Below, piece by piece: positions 32,646-41,131 of a stretch of DNA of 41,462 bases. Position numbers and translations under genes: made by a program. The notes below the pieces were generated by a model, which saw only the letters and a list, made by a program, of their open reading frames with translations, ran no database searches and was not told the DNA's origin. The stretch's first letter is position 1, and every line of letters starts with the position of its first letter. Source of the stretch: Bacteroidota bacterium (GTDB lineage Bacteria > Bacteroidota > Bacteroidia > Palsa-948); NCBI GenBank assembly GCA_004297845.1, contig SCSP01000390.1, positions 1 to 41,462 on the forward strand, read 5' to 3'.

Positions 32646-33680
32646 TTATTTGTCTTGTGCGCCAACAGTAATATTGATATTCAAATCCCCGTTGTTATCT
32701 GTATAAGGGGCAATGATTTTCGAACGAATGTGAGGATTGGCCGGAACTGCGCCTGCCTTGTACGGATTTGCTGTTCCATACATCCCAACCTGTGTTCCGT
32801 CATTACCCAAATATGTTGCCGGATTTTGCAAATGATAATCACTGGAGTAGTCTATAGTGTAATCTGTTTCATTTACGAAAAAATTTGTAAAGGAAATATT
32901 TGTATAGTTTCCGCTTCCGATATTTGAGCCGACAGGGAATGAAAGAGGAATATTAAACACATTGTTTGTGAAAATGCCGGAGTAAACATCACTGCTGATC
33001 CCAATTACTCCACATCCGCTAACGAGTATGGCAATATTATTTTCTACAGTGGCGTTTGACCCTGTGGCAATACAATAAGCCGGACATCCGCCACCACCAA
33101 GGAATGTATTGTTTTTTACAGATATGTTCCCATTAAATAAGGATACATCGGCATTGATCAGATTATTTTCAATGCTAACAAACTGCGCGTTGCATACCCT
33201 CACCCATCCTCTTACAATATTTTCTTTTACTATTATATAAGATGCTGTGCCCGTTAAATTTTGGTTGTACCCCATCTGAATTCCAGCCACATTGCATCGG
33301 GCGATGCTATAATTTGTAACCGTTTGGTTAGCAGGCGAGTTTCCAAAAATAATGCTGCCAGTGAGGTAGATTCCCGATATAGAACCGAACGAAGCATTAT
33401 TTTTCAAATAAATATTTCCACTGAGTGTGGTGGCATAAGTTGCCTGTGTTGAATCCGGATAATGTCCAGCTCCTATTATAGTAATGGAGGAATCAATAAA
33501 TAAATTATTTATCTGGAATCCGCCTCCCGGAAGGTAGATTGTATCTCCTGTTCTTGCAGTGAAGAAAACAGAATCTATCTGGTAATAGATATGCGAAGTT
33601 CCGTTCTGCCTTACAAAAGCACGCTGAGCGTACATATTCAATGAAAGAAGAAAAAGCGATAATGTGATAATTTTTTTCAT
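32646..33680 (-). CDS. Secreted right-handed parallel beta-helix protein (copy 1)
   Basis: A 344-residue exported protein with signal peptide 1-18 (ending MYAQ). It is a paralogue of the next gene: the same cap (FTARTGDTIYLPGGGF, IIGAGHYPDSTQAT), an Asn-rich parallel beta-helix (VENNIAILVS, NNVFNIPLSF) and the same C-terminal module (ATYLGNDGTQVGMYG, ending DLNINITVGAQDK). No T9SS signature is present, so the C-terminal module may be an alternative export or binding tag. It is the first gene of the operon, and the dyad at 33758-33769 lies at the 45-bp spacing above its predicted promoter. Confidence 0.8.
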   Translation of the reverse strand: MKKIITLSLFLLSLNMYAQRAFVRQNGTSHIYYQIDSVFFTARTGDTIYLPGGGFQINNLFIDSSITIIGAGHYPDSTQATYATTLSGNIYLKNNASFGSISGIYLTGSIIFGNSPANQTVTNYSIARCNVAGIQMGYNQNLTGTASYIIVKENIVRGWVRVCNAQFVSIENNLINADVSLFNGNISVKNNTFLGGGGCPAYCIATGSNATVENNIAILVSGCGVIGISSDVYSGIFTNNVFNIPLSFPVGSNIGSGNYTNISFTNFFVNETDYTIDYSSDYHLQNPATYLGNDGTQVGMYGTANPYKAGAVPANPHIRSKIIAPYTDNNGDLNINITVGAQDK

Positions 33681-33704
33681 GTTAATTCTTTTTGTCTATG
33701 AATA

Positions 33705-33769
33705 CAAAAGAACAACACTTGCCTTTTTTAGTTTATGAGTTATGTCATTTAATCGTATGATTCATATCA
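33705..33769 (-). promoter_or_regulatory. Beta-helix-operon promoter with FNR/CRP-like dyad at the 45-bp spacing
   Basis: The dyad TGATTCATATCA (33758-33769) lies exactly 45 bp upstream of the minus-strand -7 element TTCTTTTG (33705-33712), which, like that of 22764, has TT in place of TA. The transcript start would be about 20 nt before the ATG at 33680. Confidence 0.6.
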
Positions 33770-33790
33770 GACCAACCCCTGTAAACTAAA

Positions 33791-33823
33791 ACTGCCCGTC
33801 CCCTACAAATCGGGACAGGCAGT
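33791..33823. repeat. Hairpin in the 288-bp intergenic region
   Basis: ACTGCCCGTCCC (33791-33802) and GGGACAGGCAGT (33812-33823) form a 12-bp stem with one mismatch and a 9-nt loop. Since lpxK ends at 33969 and the adhesin operon starts at 33680, both on the minus strand, this may be the lpxK terminator or a dispersed repeat; there is no clear T-run. The rest of 33824-33968 shows no gene. Confidence 0.6.
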
Positions 33824-33968
33824 GAGTGCGAAGCCTTATGGGGCTAAACAATCTATCTGACAAGCAGGTGATTTCAGAGCGATAAACTATTTACCCAAAC
33901 AAAAATTTGTTAGTGCCAGTGCTTGTTAATCGGTAATTATTAACTCGTCTGTCGCAAAGATTTTATTG

Positions 33969-35039
33969 TCAAATGTTATTTTTTTGTTCTGTCCTGATAA
34001 TGTAGTTTATTATAAGTTGATCGAATTCTTTTTTTTCCTTTTCATCAAAAGTGGTTTCAATGGGAATATAATACATAGGCAATTTGTGCAGCACTTCTAC
34101 CAGTCCCGGTTTATCCAGCCGCATGGCATCTTTTTCCGTGATGATTATAAATTTATTGGGAGATGAAATGCTGTTAAACGTTTCAATGAGCCGGGTAGCT
34201 TCCACCAGCGTGTACTCATGATGGTCGGGATATGCCAGAGAAATTATTTTTAATTTCTTATTGAGCAGGAAGTCTTCAAGCGGCCTTGGGTTGGAGATGC
34301 CGGTAAGAAGAATGGCTGTTCCCCTCTCCTGAAAGAGAGGGGGCAGGGGGGAGGTGAATACAGGCACAGGTTCGCCATATTTGATGTGAGAAAATAAAAC
34401 ATATTGGTGCGGTTCGGGATTTATCTTTTTCAAGATGATCCTTTTTTCCACGGGTGTTAAATGGTCAGGGCATTTTGTAGCCACAATAATGTCAGCCCTT
34501 TTTTTACCGGCTCTCCATTCTCTCAGCGTTCCTACCGGAAGCAAAAAATCATCGTAAAACATTTTTCCGTAATCGGAAAGTAAAATGCTCAGTCCCGGTT
34601 TTACTCTGCGGTGCTGAAAAGCATCGTCAAGCAAAAGTACTTTCAACTCAGGAAATTTGCCAATAAGCTTTTGTATGCCATTTTTTCTGTTTTCATCCAC
34701 CGAAACGATAAGTTCCGGAAATTTTTTCTTGAACTGAAGCGGTTCATCGCCAATTTGATGAGAGGTGGAATCTTTATCCGCGATGAGAAAACCGCTGGTA
34801 TGCCGTTTGTAGCCTCTGCTTAATGTAGCAATCGGAAAGCGACCTTTTAGAAGACGAACCAGATATTCTATCATCGGAGTTTTCCCTGTACCACCGGCAG
34901 AAAGATTTCCAATTACGATCACAGATCGGTTAAATTCGGCAGAGGGCAAAACCCCGCTGTCGTAAAACCAGTTGCGGATCAATATGGCAAGTCCGTACAG
35001 AAAAGCAAAGGGGAATAATAATAACTTTAAAAATTCCAT
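33969..35039 (-). CDS. lpxK: Tetraacyldisaccharide 4'-kinase (lipid A synthesis)
   Basis: Inner-membrane kinase that phosphorylates the 4' position of the lipid A disaccharide. The 356-residue product has an N-terminal hydrophobic segment (about 4-24) and a P-loop in GNLSAGGTGKTPMIEYL (about residues 45-61). The family blocks ATLSRGYKR and LLLDDAFQHRRV are present, and the acceptor-side block LLTGISNPRPLEDF is near 240. About 12 residues (SPLPPLFQERGTA region) just before LLTGISNP come from a GC-rich dispersed repeat (34321-34356) kept in frame. The enzyme is about the normal length, so the insertion probably sits in a surface loop. It is divergent from typA with 78 bp between starts. It implies that the organism makes lipid A. 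Confidence 0.93.
   Translation of the reverse strand: MEFLKLLLFPFAFLYGLAILIRNWFYDSGVLPSAEFNRSVIVIGNLSAGGTGKTPMIEYLVRLLKGRFPIATLSRGYKRHTSGFLIADKDSTSHQIGDEPLQFKKKFPELIVSVDENRKNGIQKLIGKFPELKVLLLDDAFQHRRVKPGLSILLSDYGKMFYDDFLLPVGTLREWRAGKKRADIIVATKCPDHLTPVEKRIILKKINPEPHQYVLFSHIKYGEPVPVFTSPLPPLFQERGTAILLTGISNPRPLEDFLLNKKLKIISLAYPDHHEYTLVEATRLIETFNSISSPNKFIIITEKDAMRLDKPGLVEVLHKLPMYYIPIETTFDEKEKKEFDQLIINYIIRTEQKNNI
34321..34356. repeat. GC-rich dispersed repeat, in-frame in lpxK
   Basis: A plus-strand 36-bp sequence, ccccctctcc-type start then gaaagagaggggg and caggggggaggtg, equals 12 codons. It stands out from AT-rich flanks and resembles the copies at 37336-37363 and 41132-41155. Confidence 0.65.
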
Positions 35040-35117
35040 TCATTAAAAATACGAATAGTATTACTAAGTGAGCGATTTGACTAACTTCGCGCCTCAAATT
35101 TTACAGGTATAAATTTT

Positions 35118-36917
35118 ATGCAGAGGATCAGAAACATCGCCATTATTGCTCACGTTGACCATGGAAAAACAACGCTTGTTGACAAAATACTTCATCAGTG
35201 CCAGCTTTTCCGGGAGAACCAGGCTACGGGAGAGCTGATTCTGGATAATAATGATCTGGAAAGAGAACGCGGAATTACAATTCTTGCAAAAAATGTTTCC
35301 GTAAATTACAAGGATACGAAGATCAATATCATTGATACTCCCGGCCACGCAGATTTTGGAGGAGAGGTGGAGCGCGTTTTAAACATGGCAGACGGAGTTT
35401 TGCTGTTGGTTGATGCCTTTGAAGGACCCATGCCACAAACACGTTTCGTATTGCAAAAAGCATTATTACATGGATTGAAAGCAATTGTGGTAATTAATAA
35501 AGTGGATAAGCCGAATTGTCGCCCCGATGAAGTGCACGATAAGGTATTCGAACTTTTCTTTAACTTGGGCGCTACTGAAGAACAGTTGAATTTTCCTACT
35601 ATTTATGGTTCTTCCAAACATGGATGGATGAGTACAGACTGGAAAAAGGAAACCAAAGATATTCTGCCATTACTGGACGCTATTGTAGAACATATTCCGT
35701 CTGCGCCATCACGCGCAGGCACGCCTCAAATGCAGATCACTTCGCTGGATTATTCCTCCTTCATCGGTCGTATCGCTGTAGGGCGCGTTTTCAGGGGAGA
35801 GGTAAAAGAGAATATGCCTTTTTCATTGGTGAAACGGGACGGAAAAATTGTAAAATCAAGAATACGTGAGATATTTACGTTTGACGGACTGGCAAAGAAA
35901 AAAGTTTCAGCCGTAAAGTCGGGTGACATATGCGCTGTTACGGGCATTGAAGGTTTTGACATAGGTGATACCATTGCGGATTTTGAAAATCCGGAAGGCC
36001 TTAAGCCCATCTCGATCGATGAGCCGACTATGAGCATGCTTTTCACGATCAACAACTCACCTTTTTTCGGAAAAGATGGAAAATTTGTTACATCAAGGCA
36101 TTTAAAAGACAGACTGGATAAAGAGTTGGAAAAAAATCTGGCTCTAAGAGTAGAGGATACAGGTTCTCCGGATTCTTATATGGTTTTTGGGAGAGGCATT
36201 CTGCATCTTTCCATTCTCATTGAAACAATGCGGAGAGAAGGTTACGAGCTGCAGGTCGGCCAGCCACAGGTTATTATAAAAGAGATTGACGGAGTAAAGC
36301 ATGAACCTATTGAGGTGCTTACCGTTGACACACCGGAAGAATATACCGGAAAAGTAATTGAATTTGTAAGCCAGCGCAAAGGCGAAATGCTGATTATGGA
36401 ACCCAAAGGCGATCTCACTCGTATGGAATTTGATATTCCTGCACGCGGACTGATAGGTTTACGAAACGCCATACTCACCTCTACGGCAGGAGAAGCCATT
36501 ATGTCGCACCGATTCAAAGGTTTTGAACCATGGAAAGGACATATTCCCGGTAGAATTGCCGGAGTTCTTATTTCGAAAGAGAAAGGCCCCGCTATTGCCT
36601 ATTCGATAGACAGGCTACAGGACAGAGGGAAATATTTTGTGGAACCCGGAGATGAAATATATTCCGGACAAGTGATCGGAGAGCATATCCGTCCGGACGA
36701 CCTGACAATTAATATCTGTACAGAAAAAAAACTGACCAACATGCGTGCCACCGGCAGCGAAGATAAAATGCGCATTGCTCCGAAAATAAAATTCTCTCTG
36801 GAAGAAGCGCTTGAGTATATTCAGAAAGATGAATTAGTGGAGATCACGCCCAAACACATTCGTATGCGGAAAATTGTGTTGGATGAAAAAGAAAGGCAGA
36901 GGACGGAGAAGAAATAG
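35118..36917 (+). CDS. typA: Ribosome-associated GTPase TypA/BipA
   Basis: A translational GTPase of 599 residues, the normal length, that binds the ribosome and aids 50S assembly and growth at low temperature or under stress. Domain I has G1 AHVDHGKTTL, G2 RERGITI, G3 DTPGHADF and G4 NKVDKP. An EF-Tu-like domain II, an EF-G-like domain III/V region (GRGILHLSILIETMRREGYEL) and the BipA-specific C-terminal domain (ATGSEDKMRIAPKIKFSLEEALEYI) follow. A -7-like element TAACTTCG (35082-35089) precedes it in the short divergent region with lpxK; this promoter call is weak. Nothing is unusual in the protein. Confidence 0.96.
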   Translation: MQRIRNIAIIAHVDHGKTTLVDKILHQCQLFRENQATGELILDNNDLERERGITILAKNVSVNYKDTKINIIDTPGHADFGGEVERVLNMADGVLLLVDAFEGPMPQTRFVLQKALLHGLKAIVVINKVDKPNCRPDEVHDKVFELFFNLGATEEQLNFPTIYGSSKHGWMSTDWKKETKDILPLLDAIVEHIPSAPSRAGTPQMQITSLDYSSFIGRIAVGRVFRGEVKENMPFSLVKRDGKIVKSRIREIFTFDGLAKKKVSAVKSGDICAVTGIEGFDIGDTIADFENPEGLKPISIDEPTMSMLFTINNSPFFGKDGKFVTSRHLKDRLDKELEKNLALRVEDTGSPDSYMVFGRGILHLSILIETMRREGYELQVGQPQVIIKEIDGVKHEPIEVLTVDTPEEYTGKVIEFVSQRKGEMLIMEPKGDLTRMEFDIPARGLIGLRNAILTSTAGEAIMSHRFKGFEPWKGHIPGRIAGVLISKEKGPAIAYSIDRLQDRGKYFVEPGDEIYSGQVIGEHIRPDDLTINICTEKKLTNMRATGSEDKMRIAPKIKFSLEEALEYIQKDELVEITPKHIRMRKIVLDEKERQRTEKK

Positions 36918-36950
36918 TTACCCTGGCTCTAAAGGGTGAAATATTGTCTG

Positions 36951-37775
36951 ATGAAAATAAAAACCATCACCTCTCATTTAGAAAGCATTGCTCCGCTTTC
37001 CCTGCAGGAGGAGTACGACAACTCCGGATTAATTATCGGGAATGTCGAAGATGAAGTGGAGGGTGCGCTCATCTGCATTGACTGTACTGAAGCAATAGTT
37101 GATGAAGCGATCAAAAAAAAATGCAATCTCATCATTGCACATCACCCTATTGTTTTCCGAGGGATCAAAAAAATCACCGGAAGTAATTACGTGGAGCGTG
37201 TGCTGTTGAAAGCAATTCAGAATAATATTTCGATCTATGCCATTCATACCAATCTGGATAATGTTAGCATTGGAGTGAACAAAAGAATTTGCGAGAAGCT
37301 GGGCTTGAATAATTACAAAATATTAGTCCCCAAATCCTCCCCCTTCACCCCCTCCAGAGGGGTACCAACAGCCGGCTCCGGCATGATCGGCACCCTTTCA
37401 AAACCAACTACTGAAATTGCTTTTCTGAATAGGGTCAAAAAAGTGATGAAATCGGCTCATCTTCGTCACACTGCATTGCTTGGTAAAAAGGTGAGCAAAG
37501 TAGCTGTTTGCGGAGGCTCCGGAAGCTTTCTTTTGAACGATGCGATTGCTGCTGGAGCCGATGTTTTTGTTACCTCCGACTTCAAGTACCATCAGTTCTT
37601 TGATGCTGATAATAAGATAGTTATAGCCGATATAGGGCATTACGAAGGCGAGCAATTCACCAAGGAATTAATACGCGACTTATTGAAGCAAAAATTTCAT
37701 ACCTTCGCTGCCCGTTTAACGAAAATTAATACTAATCCTGTAAATTATTTGTTTCATTCGCATCCATTCGTATAG
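36951..37775 (+). CDS. NIF3/YbgI-family (GTP cyclohydrolase I type 2-like) metal protein with a repeat scar
   Basis: A 274-residue dinuclear-metal protein of the NIF3/DUF34 family, function not settled. Motifs: EEYDNSGLIIG near residue 20, the metal-binding CNLIIAHHPIVFRG (about 56-69), AIHTNLDN, and the C-terminal VTSDFKYHQFF and DIGHYEGEQF. The ATG at 36951 is preferred over 36936 by homology (MKIKTITSHLESIAP). Bacteroidota relatives I know are about 365 residues with a PII/CutA-like domain inserted in the middle. Here that position holds only SSPFTPSRGVPTAGSG, encoded by a GC-rich repeat, and the protein continues with MIGTLSKP. The insert domain seems to have been lost or never present. 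The zinc-ribbon gene follows after 34 bp, a commonly conserved pair. Confidence 0.85.
   Translation: MKIKTITSHLESIAPLSLQEEYDNSGLIIGNVEDEVEGALICIDCTEAIVDEAIKKKCNLIIAHHPIVFRGIKKITGSNYVERVLLKAIQNNISIYAIHTNLDNVSIGVNKRICEKLGLNNYKILVPKSSPFTPSRGVPTAGSGMIGTLSKPTTEIAFLNRVKKVMKSAHLRHTALLGKKVSKVAVCGGSGSFLLNDAIAAGADVFVTSDFKYHQFFDADNKIVIADIGHYEGEQFTKELIRDLLKQKFHTFAARLTKINTNPVNYLFHSHPFV
37336..37363. repeat. GC-rich dispersed repeat, in-frame in the NIF3-like gene
   Basis: Plus strand aatcctcccccttcacccc then ctccagaggggtacc, in reverse orientation relative to the lpxK copy (its complement reads CCCCTCTGGAGGGGGTGAAG). It encodes SSPFTPSRGVP in the NIF3-like protein, at the place of the usual insertion domain. 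Confidence 0.6.
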
Positions 37776-37809
37776 TTGGTATTTTAACCAAATCTAAAAT
37801 CAAAGACAC

Positions 37810-38592
37810 ATGGCAAAATCCACATCCCTTTCAGAAAGAGAAAAAATTGACACCTCCATAGAGAACAAGCTTAGCGCTCTTTTCGAACTTCAGACGATCG
37901 ATTCCAAGATTGACAGGATACGCACCGTACGTGGAGAACTTCCATTGGAAATAAAAGAATTGGAAGATTCCGTGGAAACGCTTGCAACCCGTCTCGAAAA
38001 AACGAACGAAGATTACCGCGCCAGCGAAATTATTATTTCTGACAAGAAGACTCTGATGAAGGATGCTGAAGCGATGATAAAAAAATATAAATCGCAGCAG
38101 AGTAAAGTGCGCAATAACCGAGAATACGAGTCGCTTACCAAAGAGATCGAGTATCAGACCCTCGAAATTCAGCTTGCTGAAAGAAAAATAAAAGATTTCA
38201 AAGCATCTCTTACAACAAAAAAAGAGCAACTCGAACAGCAAGAAGAAGATTTGAAAGAAAGAAAAAACCGCTTAAAAGAGAAACAAGGAGAACTGGATGA
38301 GATCATCGCAGAAACAGAAAAGGAAGAAACGGCTTTGCTTAAACGCTCTAAGGGCGCTGAAGCTTTGATCGAAGATCGCCTGCTTAATTCTTATAAACGT
38401 ATTCGTTCCAATACCCGTAACGGACTGGCAGTTGTTCCGGTGGAGCGTGATGCTTGTGGTGGCTGCTTTTCAAAAATTCCTCCACAGCGCCAGTTAGATA
38501 TCAAAACACACAAAAAATTATTGGTGTGTGAGCATTGTGGACGTGTCTTGGTCGCCCCCGATATCGCTGAAAAAATGAAAGAAAAGGTTTAA
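37810..38592 (+). CDS. C4-type zinc-ribbon coiled-coil protein
   Basis: A 260-residue cytoplasmic protein: a long coiled coil (about residues 15-190, Glu/Lys/Leu-rich heptads) followed by a C4 zinc ribbon with CGGC and CEHC pairs (about 216-242, CGGCFSKIPP and LLVCEHCGRVLVAP). It belongs to the widespread DUF164/CT398-like family, which is often next to NIF3 genes, as here (34 bp gap). Proposed roles include tethering or RNA-related functions, with little proof. The region between residues 100 and 115 (KVRNNREYESLTKEIE) is the conserved hairpin turn of the family. The gene ends 36 bp before the stop of convergent recQ, and a weak inverted repeat at 38616-38631 is too short to call a terminator. 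Confidence 0.88.
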   Translation: MAKSTSLSEREKIDTSIENKLSALFELQTIDSKIDRIRTVRGELPLEIKELEDSVETLATRLEKTNEDYRASEIIISDKKTLMKDAEAMIKKYKSQQSKVRNNREYESLTKEIEYQTLEIQLAERKIKDFKASLTTKKEQLEQQEEDLKERKNRLKEKQGELDEIIAETEKEETALLKRSKGAEALIEDRLLNSYKRIRSNTRNGLAVVPVERDACGGCFSKIPPQRQLDIKTHKKLLVCEHCGRVLVAPDIAEKMKEKV

Positions 38593-38628
38593 TTTCTAAA
38601 ACGAAAAGAAATTTTTGAGATAGGTTTC

Positions 38629-40833
38629 TCAGTTACCCACTTCAGATATAAACTTGATCCTCATAAGACGTACATCTTCTTCGTCATATTCATCTTCGCC
38701 AAGCTCTTTCAAAGCAGTTTCTACCGAATCCGAGTCAGCTTTGCGGAAATATTGGTAAATGTCGTCCTGTACATCATCATCAATCACTTCATTGATATAG
38801 TGCCCGATATTGACACGCGTACCGGCCGATACAATACTTTCGAGTTCTCCGATAAGATCGGACATTGTTAACCCTTTAGCATCGGCAATATCTTCCAGAC
38901 TGAGTTTGCGGTCAATTGCCTGAATAAGGAAAACCTTGAGCCCCGATTTGTTAATGGTAGATTTTACGATCAGGTCCTGCGGGCGTTCAATTTTATTGTC
39001 TTTTACATATTTAGCGATCAGATCGGCAAAAGATTTTCCATAACGCTGTGCCTTACCAGGTCCAACACCCGATACTTTAGCCAATTCATCTAAAGTAGTA
39101 GGGTAGGTAGTAGCCATTTCCGAAAGGCATGTTTCCTGGAAGATGATCCATGGCTGAAGATTTTCTTTTTTGGAAACCTGTTTTACAAGATCTTTGAGCA
39201 TCTTGTAAAGCGGTTGGTCAAGCGCTGTTCCTCCCTGTCCCGAAATTATTGCCTCCCCTTCCTCGTCATCCGGATTTTTAAAGTCATGGTCTTTTGTGAG
39301 CAGGAAGGAGGAAGGTTTCTCAAGAAATTTTCTGCCATCTTTAGTCACCTTTAAAAGGCCGTAATTCTCAATATCTTTTGAAAGAAGTCCAGCCACATGC
39401 GCCTGCCTCACCACCGCATTCCAGTATCTTTCGTCTTTATCATCTTCAGTTCCCTTCCCAAAAATTTCCAGTTCGTTATGTTTGTATTGTTTGATCAGGG
39501 AGGTTAATGTTCCTGTGAGAACATGGACCACATGTTTTGCTTTGAATTTTTCTTTCATCTCAATAATTGAATCCAGAAGCAATTCAACATCTTCTTTTCC
39601 TTCAAACTTTTTCTTGGGATTGGTGCAGTTATCACAGTTGCCGCAATTTTCCTGTTCGTATTTTTCCCCGAAGTAATGCAAAAGAGTCTTTCTGCGGCAA
39701 ACGGAAGATTCGGAATAGGTAACCACTTCCTGGATGAGCTGGCGGTTTATCTCCTGCTCGGCAACCGGTTTTCCTTTCAGGAATTTTTCTAATTTCTGAA
39801 TATCCGCTTCGCTGTAAAAGGCAATGCAGTGTCCTTCTCCTCCATCTCGTCCGGAACGTCCTGTTTCCTGATAATATCCTTCCAGCGATTTTGGAATATC
39901 GTAGTGCATCACAAAACGAACATCGGGTTTGTCAATTCCCATCCCAAAGGCAATAGTTGCAACAATCACTTCCACATCTTCCATGAGGAACTGGTCCTGG
40001 GTCTTTGAACGTATATCTTTTTCTAATCCTGCGTGATAGGGAACTGCACGGATGCCGTTCACATTCAATGTACTCGCAAGCGCTTCGGTCTGTTTCCGGC
40101 TCAGGCAGTAAATGATACCCGATTTCCCTGCATTCTTGCGGATGTATTGAATAATTTGCCTGGGTGCTTCAACTTTTGAGCGCACCTCATAGTATAAATT
40201 AGGACGGTTGAAGGATGCTTTGAAAACGGTTGCATCAGGTACATTCAGGTTTTTGAGAATATCCTGCTGAACTTTAGGAGTTGCAGTCGCGGTAAGCGCA
40301 ATGATTGGTACACGACCTATCTGGTCAATGAGTTCGCGGATGCGCCTGTATTCGGGGCGGAAATCATGTCCCCATTCGGAGATGCAATGCGCCTCGTCAA
40401 TGGCGATGAAAGAAATATTAATGTTCTTAAAAAACTCAACATTGGCTTCTTTGGCAAGTGATTCAGGTGCAACGTAGAGGATTTTTGTCTTTCCTGCTGT
40501 AAGTTCCTCCTTCACCTTAATGATCTCTGCTTTTGCCAGGGAGGAATTCAAAAAGTGAGCGATATTATCTTTGGTGCCGAAACCGCGGATAAGATCTACC
40601 TGATTCTTCATCAGCGCGATAAGGGGTGAGACCACAATCGCGGTTCCTTCACTTATAAGAGCGGGAAGCTGATAGCAAAGCGATTTGCCGCCACCGGTGG
40701 GCATAATGACAAACGTATCTTTTCCATTAAGGATATTCTTGATTATTTCTTCCTGTTCTCCCTTAAATTTTGAGAAACCGAAGATCTTTTTAAGATGTCC
40801 TTTTAGAGAAATTTCCTGCACAACAGATGCCAT
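38629..40833 (-). CDS. recQ: ATP-dependent DNA helicase RecQ
   Basis: A 734-residue 3'-5' helicase for recombination and fork repair. Walker A is in MPTGGGKSLCYQLPAL (about residues 45-60), the DEAH box and aromatic loop in IDEAHCISEWGHDFRPEY, and motif VI in YYQETGRSGRDG. The zinc-binding cysteines are in VCRRKTLLHYF and ENCGNCDNC (about 380-405), followed by a winged helix and an HRDC domain (about 545-620). The C-terminus extends beyond E. coli RecQ by more than 100 residues with an acidic end (EDEYDEEDVRLMRIKF), common in Bacteroidota RecQ. The start at 40833 gives the usual short lead into LKKIFGFSKFKGEQEEII. It is monocistronic as far as can be seen. Confidence 0.95.
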   Translation of the reverse strand: MASVVQEISLKGHLKKIFGFSKFKGEQEEIIKNILNGKDTFVIMPTGGGKSLCYQLPALISEGTAIVVSPLIALMKNQVDLIRGFGTKDNIAHFLNSSLAKAEIIKVKEELTAGKTKILYVAPESLAKEANVEFFKNINISFIAIDEAHCISEWGHDFRPEYRRIRELIDQIGRVPIIALTATATPKVQQDILKNLNVPDATVFKASFNRPNLYYEVRSKVEAPRQIIQYIRKNAGKSGIIYCLSRKQTEALASTLNVNGIRAVPYHAGLEKDIRSKTQDQFLMEDVEVIVATIAFGMGIDKPDVRFVMHYDIPKSLEGYYQETGRSGRDGGEGHCIAFYSEADIQKLEKFLKGKPVAEQEINRQLIQEVVTYSESSVCRRKTLLHYFGEKYEQENCGNCDNCTNPKKKFEGKEDVELLLDSIIEMKEKFKAKHVVHVLTGTLTSLIKQYKHNELEIFGKGTEDDKDERYWNAVVRQAHVAGLLSKDIENYGLLKVTKDGRKFLEKPSSFLLTKDHDFKNPDDEEGEAIISGQGGTALDQPLYKMLKDLVKQVSKKENLQPWIIFQETCLSEMATTYPTTLDELAKVSGVGPGKAQRYGKSFADLIAKYVKDNKIERPQDLIVKSTINKSGLKVFLIQAIDRKLSLEDIADAKGLTMSDLIGELESIVSAGTRVNIGHYINEVIDDDVQDDIYQYFRKADSDSVETALKELGEDEYDEEDVRLMRIKFISEVGN

Positions 40834-40963
40834 TTCGTGTCCTGATTTGAGTTACGTAATGCTGATCTTAGCTTTACCCCTTCGTAAAGTGAATATACAA
40901 TATTTATTAATACGCAGAAAAGGTTTTGAGGAGGTTTATCCCATCCCTAAAGAGAGAATAGGA

Positions 40964-41104
40964 CAGGACTTATGCAAACTTTGCGGTTCTTATTGTATTT
41001 TTTGCGGATCTTTGCGGCATATAGTAGTTACGCAAAGTTCCACAAAGATAAGACGCAGAGAGCCGCAGAGAAATACAAGAATTATACCTTTTGCGTAAGT
41101 CCTG
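40964..41104. mobile_element. MITE-like element, 141 bp, with 15-bp terminal inverted repeats and 5-bp target duplication
   Basis: The terminal inverted repeats CAGGACTTATGCAAA (40964-40978) and TTTGCGTAAGTCCTG (41090-41104) match except at one position. They are flanked by the direct repeat TAGGA at 40959-40963 and 41105-41109, which fits a 5-bp target-site duplication. The interior contains further nested, imperfect inverted repeats (tttgcgg and ccgca blocks), so the whole could fold as one long hairpin. No transposase ORF is present, so movement would need one in trans. It lies in the 326-bp gap between recQ and the glycosyltransferase gene, where no gene is seen. Confidence 0.7.
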
Positions 41105-41131
41105 TAGGATAAAGAATTTCAGAATATTTAC

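Noticed and set aside
38616-38631. TGAGA/TCTCA inverted repeat as a terminator between zinc-ribbon gene and recQ
   Set aside because: A 5-bp stem without a T-run overlapping the recQ stop is too weak to call.
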